Origin: DASUNQ01 sp044866775
GTDB taxonomy: Bacteria > Acidobacteriota > Thermoanaerobaculia > Multivoradales > UBA5704
NCBI GenBank assembly: GCA_044866775.1
Contig: JBIOUG010000167.1
Location: 1 to 64,000 of the forward strand
Length of the DNA: 64,000 nucleotides
Direction: 5' to 3'
Shown one piece after another: positions 63,930 to 64,000 of this stretch (positions are counted from its first letter, which is position 1; each line of letters opens with the position of its first letter). Below the pieces are notes generated by a model that was given only the letters and a program-made list of their open reading frames with translations, had not been told where the DNA came from and searched no databases. The translations under genes and the position numbers were made by a program.

Positions 63930-64000
63930 CGGCGCGAGCTGGGGCGTGGGCCGGACGGAAGCACGCCGGGAGTCTAGCCCACGCTGCCGTTGCGGCCGTC

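Overview
The window is GC-rich, gene-dense bacterial chromosome with mostly short intergenic gaps and many start/stop overlaps of the ATGA or GTGA type. An ECF sigma factor joined to a kinase-TPR gene, several TPR proteins, a secreted protein carrying a TPCRxxDSR motif, Mce/Mla lipid transport genes and a large surface-glycan locus suggest a Gram-negative member of the Acidobacteriota, perhaps near Thermoanaerobaculia. That placement is inference from gene content; there is no rRNA here to test it. No prophage, insertion sequence, CRISPR array or replication origin was seen.

Layout. 0-9.7 kb: a TPR/Ser-Thr kinase, an MlaD-like Mce protein, a multi-pass membrane protein interrupted by a long DNA hairpin, an SPW-VKOR membrane protein coupled to an epimerase, then a decayed patch with a DUF3175 gene between two gene remnants. 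9.7-15 kb: dnaB, alr, mlaE and mlaF form one leftward unit, with mlaEF bracketed by two copies of a structured repeat of about 79 bp. 15-18 kb: a probable selenoprotein of the iodothyronine-deiodinase-like family (in-frame TGA with a hairpin behind it), then uvrC and a degenerate 21-bp repeat array. 18-27 kb: a TPR/TIR gene pair (the TPR gene is frameshifted), an AlaX-type editing protein, recQ, a DJ-1/PfpI protein, a remnant of a DUF4097-like gene, an amidohydrolase and an RRM protein. 27-34 kb: the ECF sigma factor and kinase pair, facing a three-gene unit that includes a secreted MACPF (perforin-like) protein. 34-42 kb: uvrB, two small membrane proteins, a PBP1A-type enzyme and a methyltransferase. 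41-48 kb: the rplI, rpsR, rpsF, pth, rplY, prs, tRNA-Gln, spoVG, LolB-like lipoprotein and TPR housekeeping cluster, all leftward. 48-64 kb: a cell-surface polysaccharide locus with glycosyltransferases of several types, two of them fusions, methyltransferases and large membrane proteins.

How the genes fit together. The housekeeping blocks cover replication, translation, wall synthesis (alr, PBP1A), nucleotide excision repair (uvrB, uvrC) and outer-membrane lipid traffic (mlaD, mlaE, mlaF, LolB-like). The accessory content is signalling (two kinases, ECF sigma, TIR), a pore-former-like operon, a selenoprotein and the glycan locus. The observations most worth follow-up are the selenoprotein, the MACPF operon, the structured repeats around mlaEF, and the recurrence of -10-like hexamers 6-11 nt before start codons.
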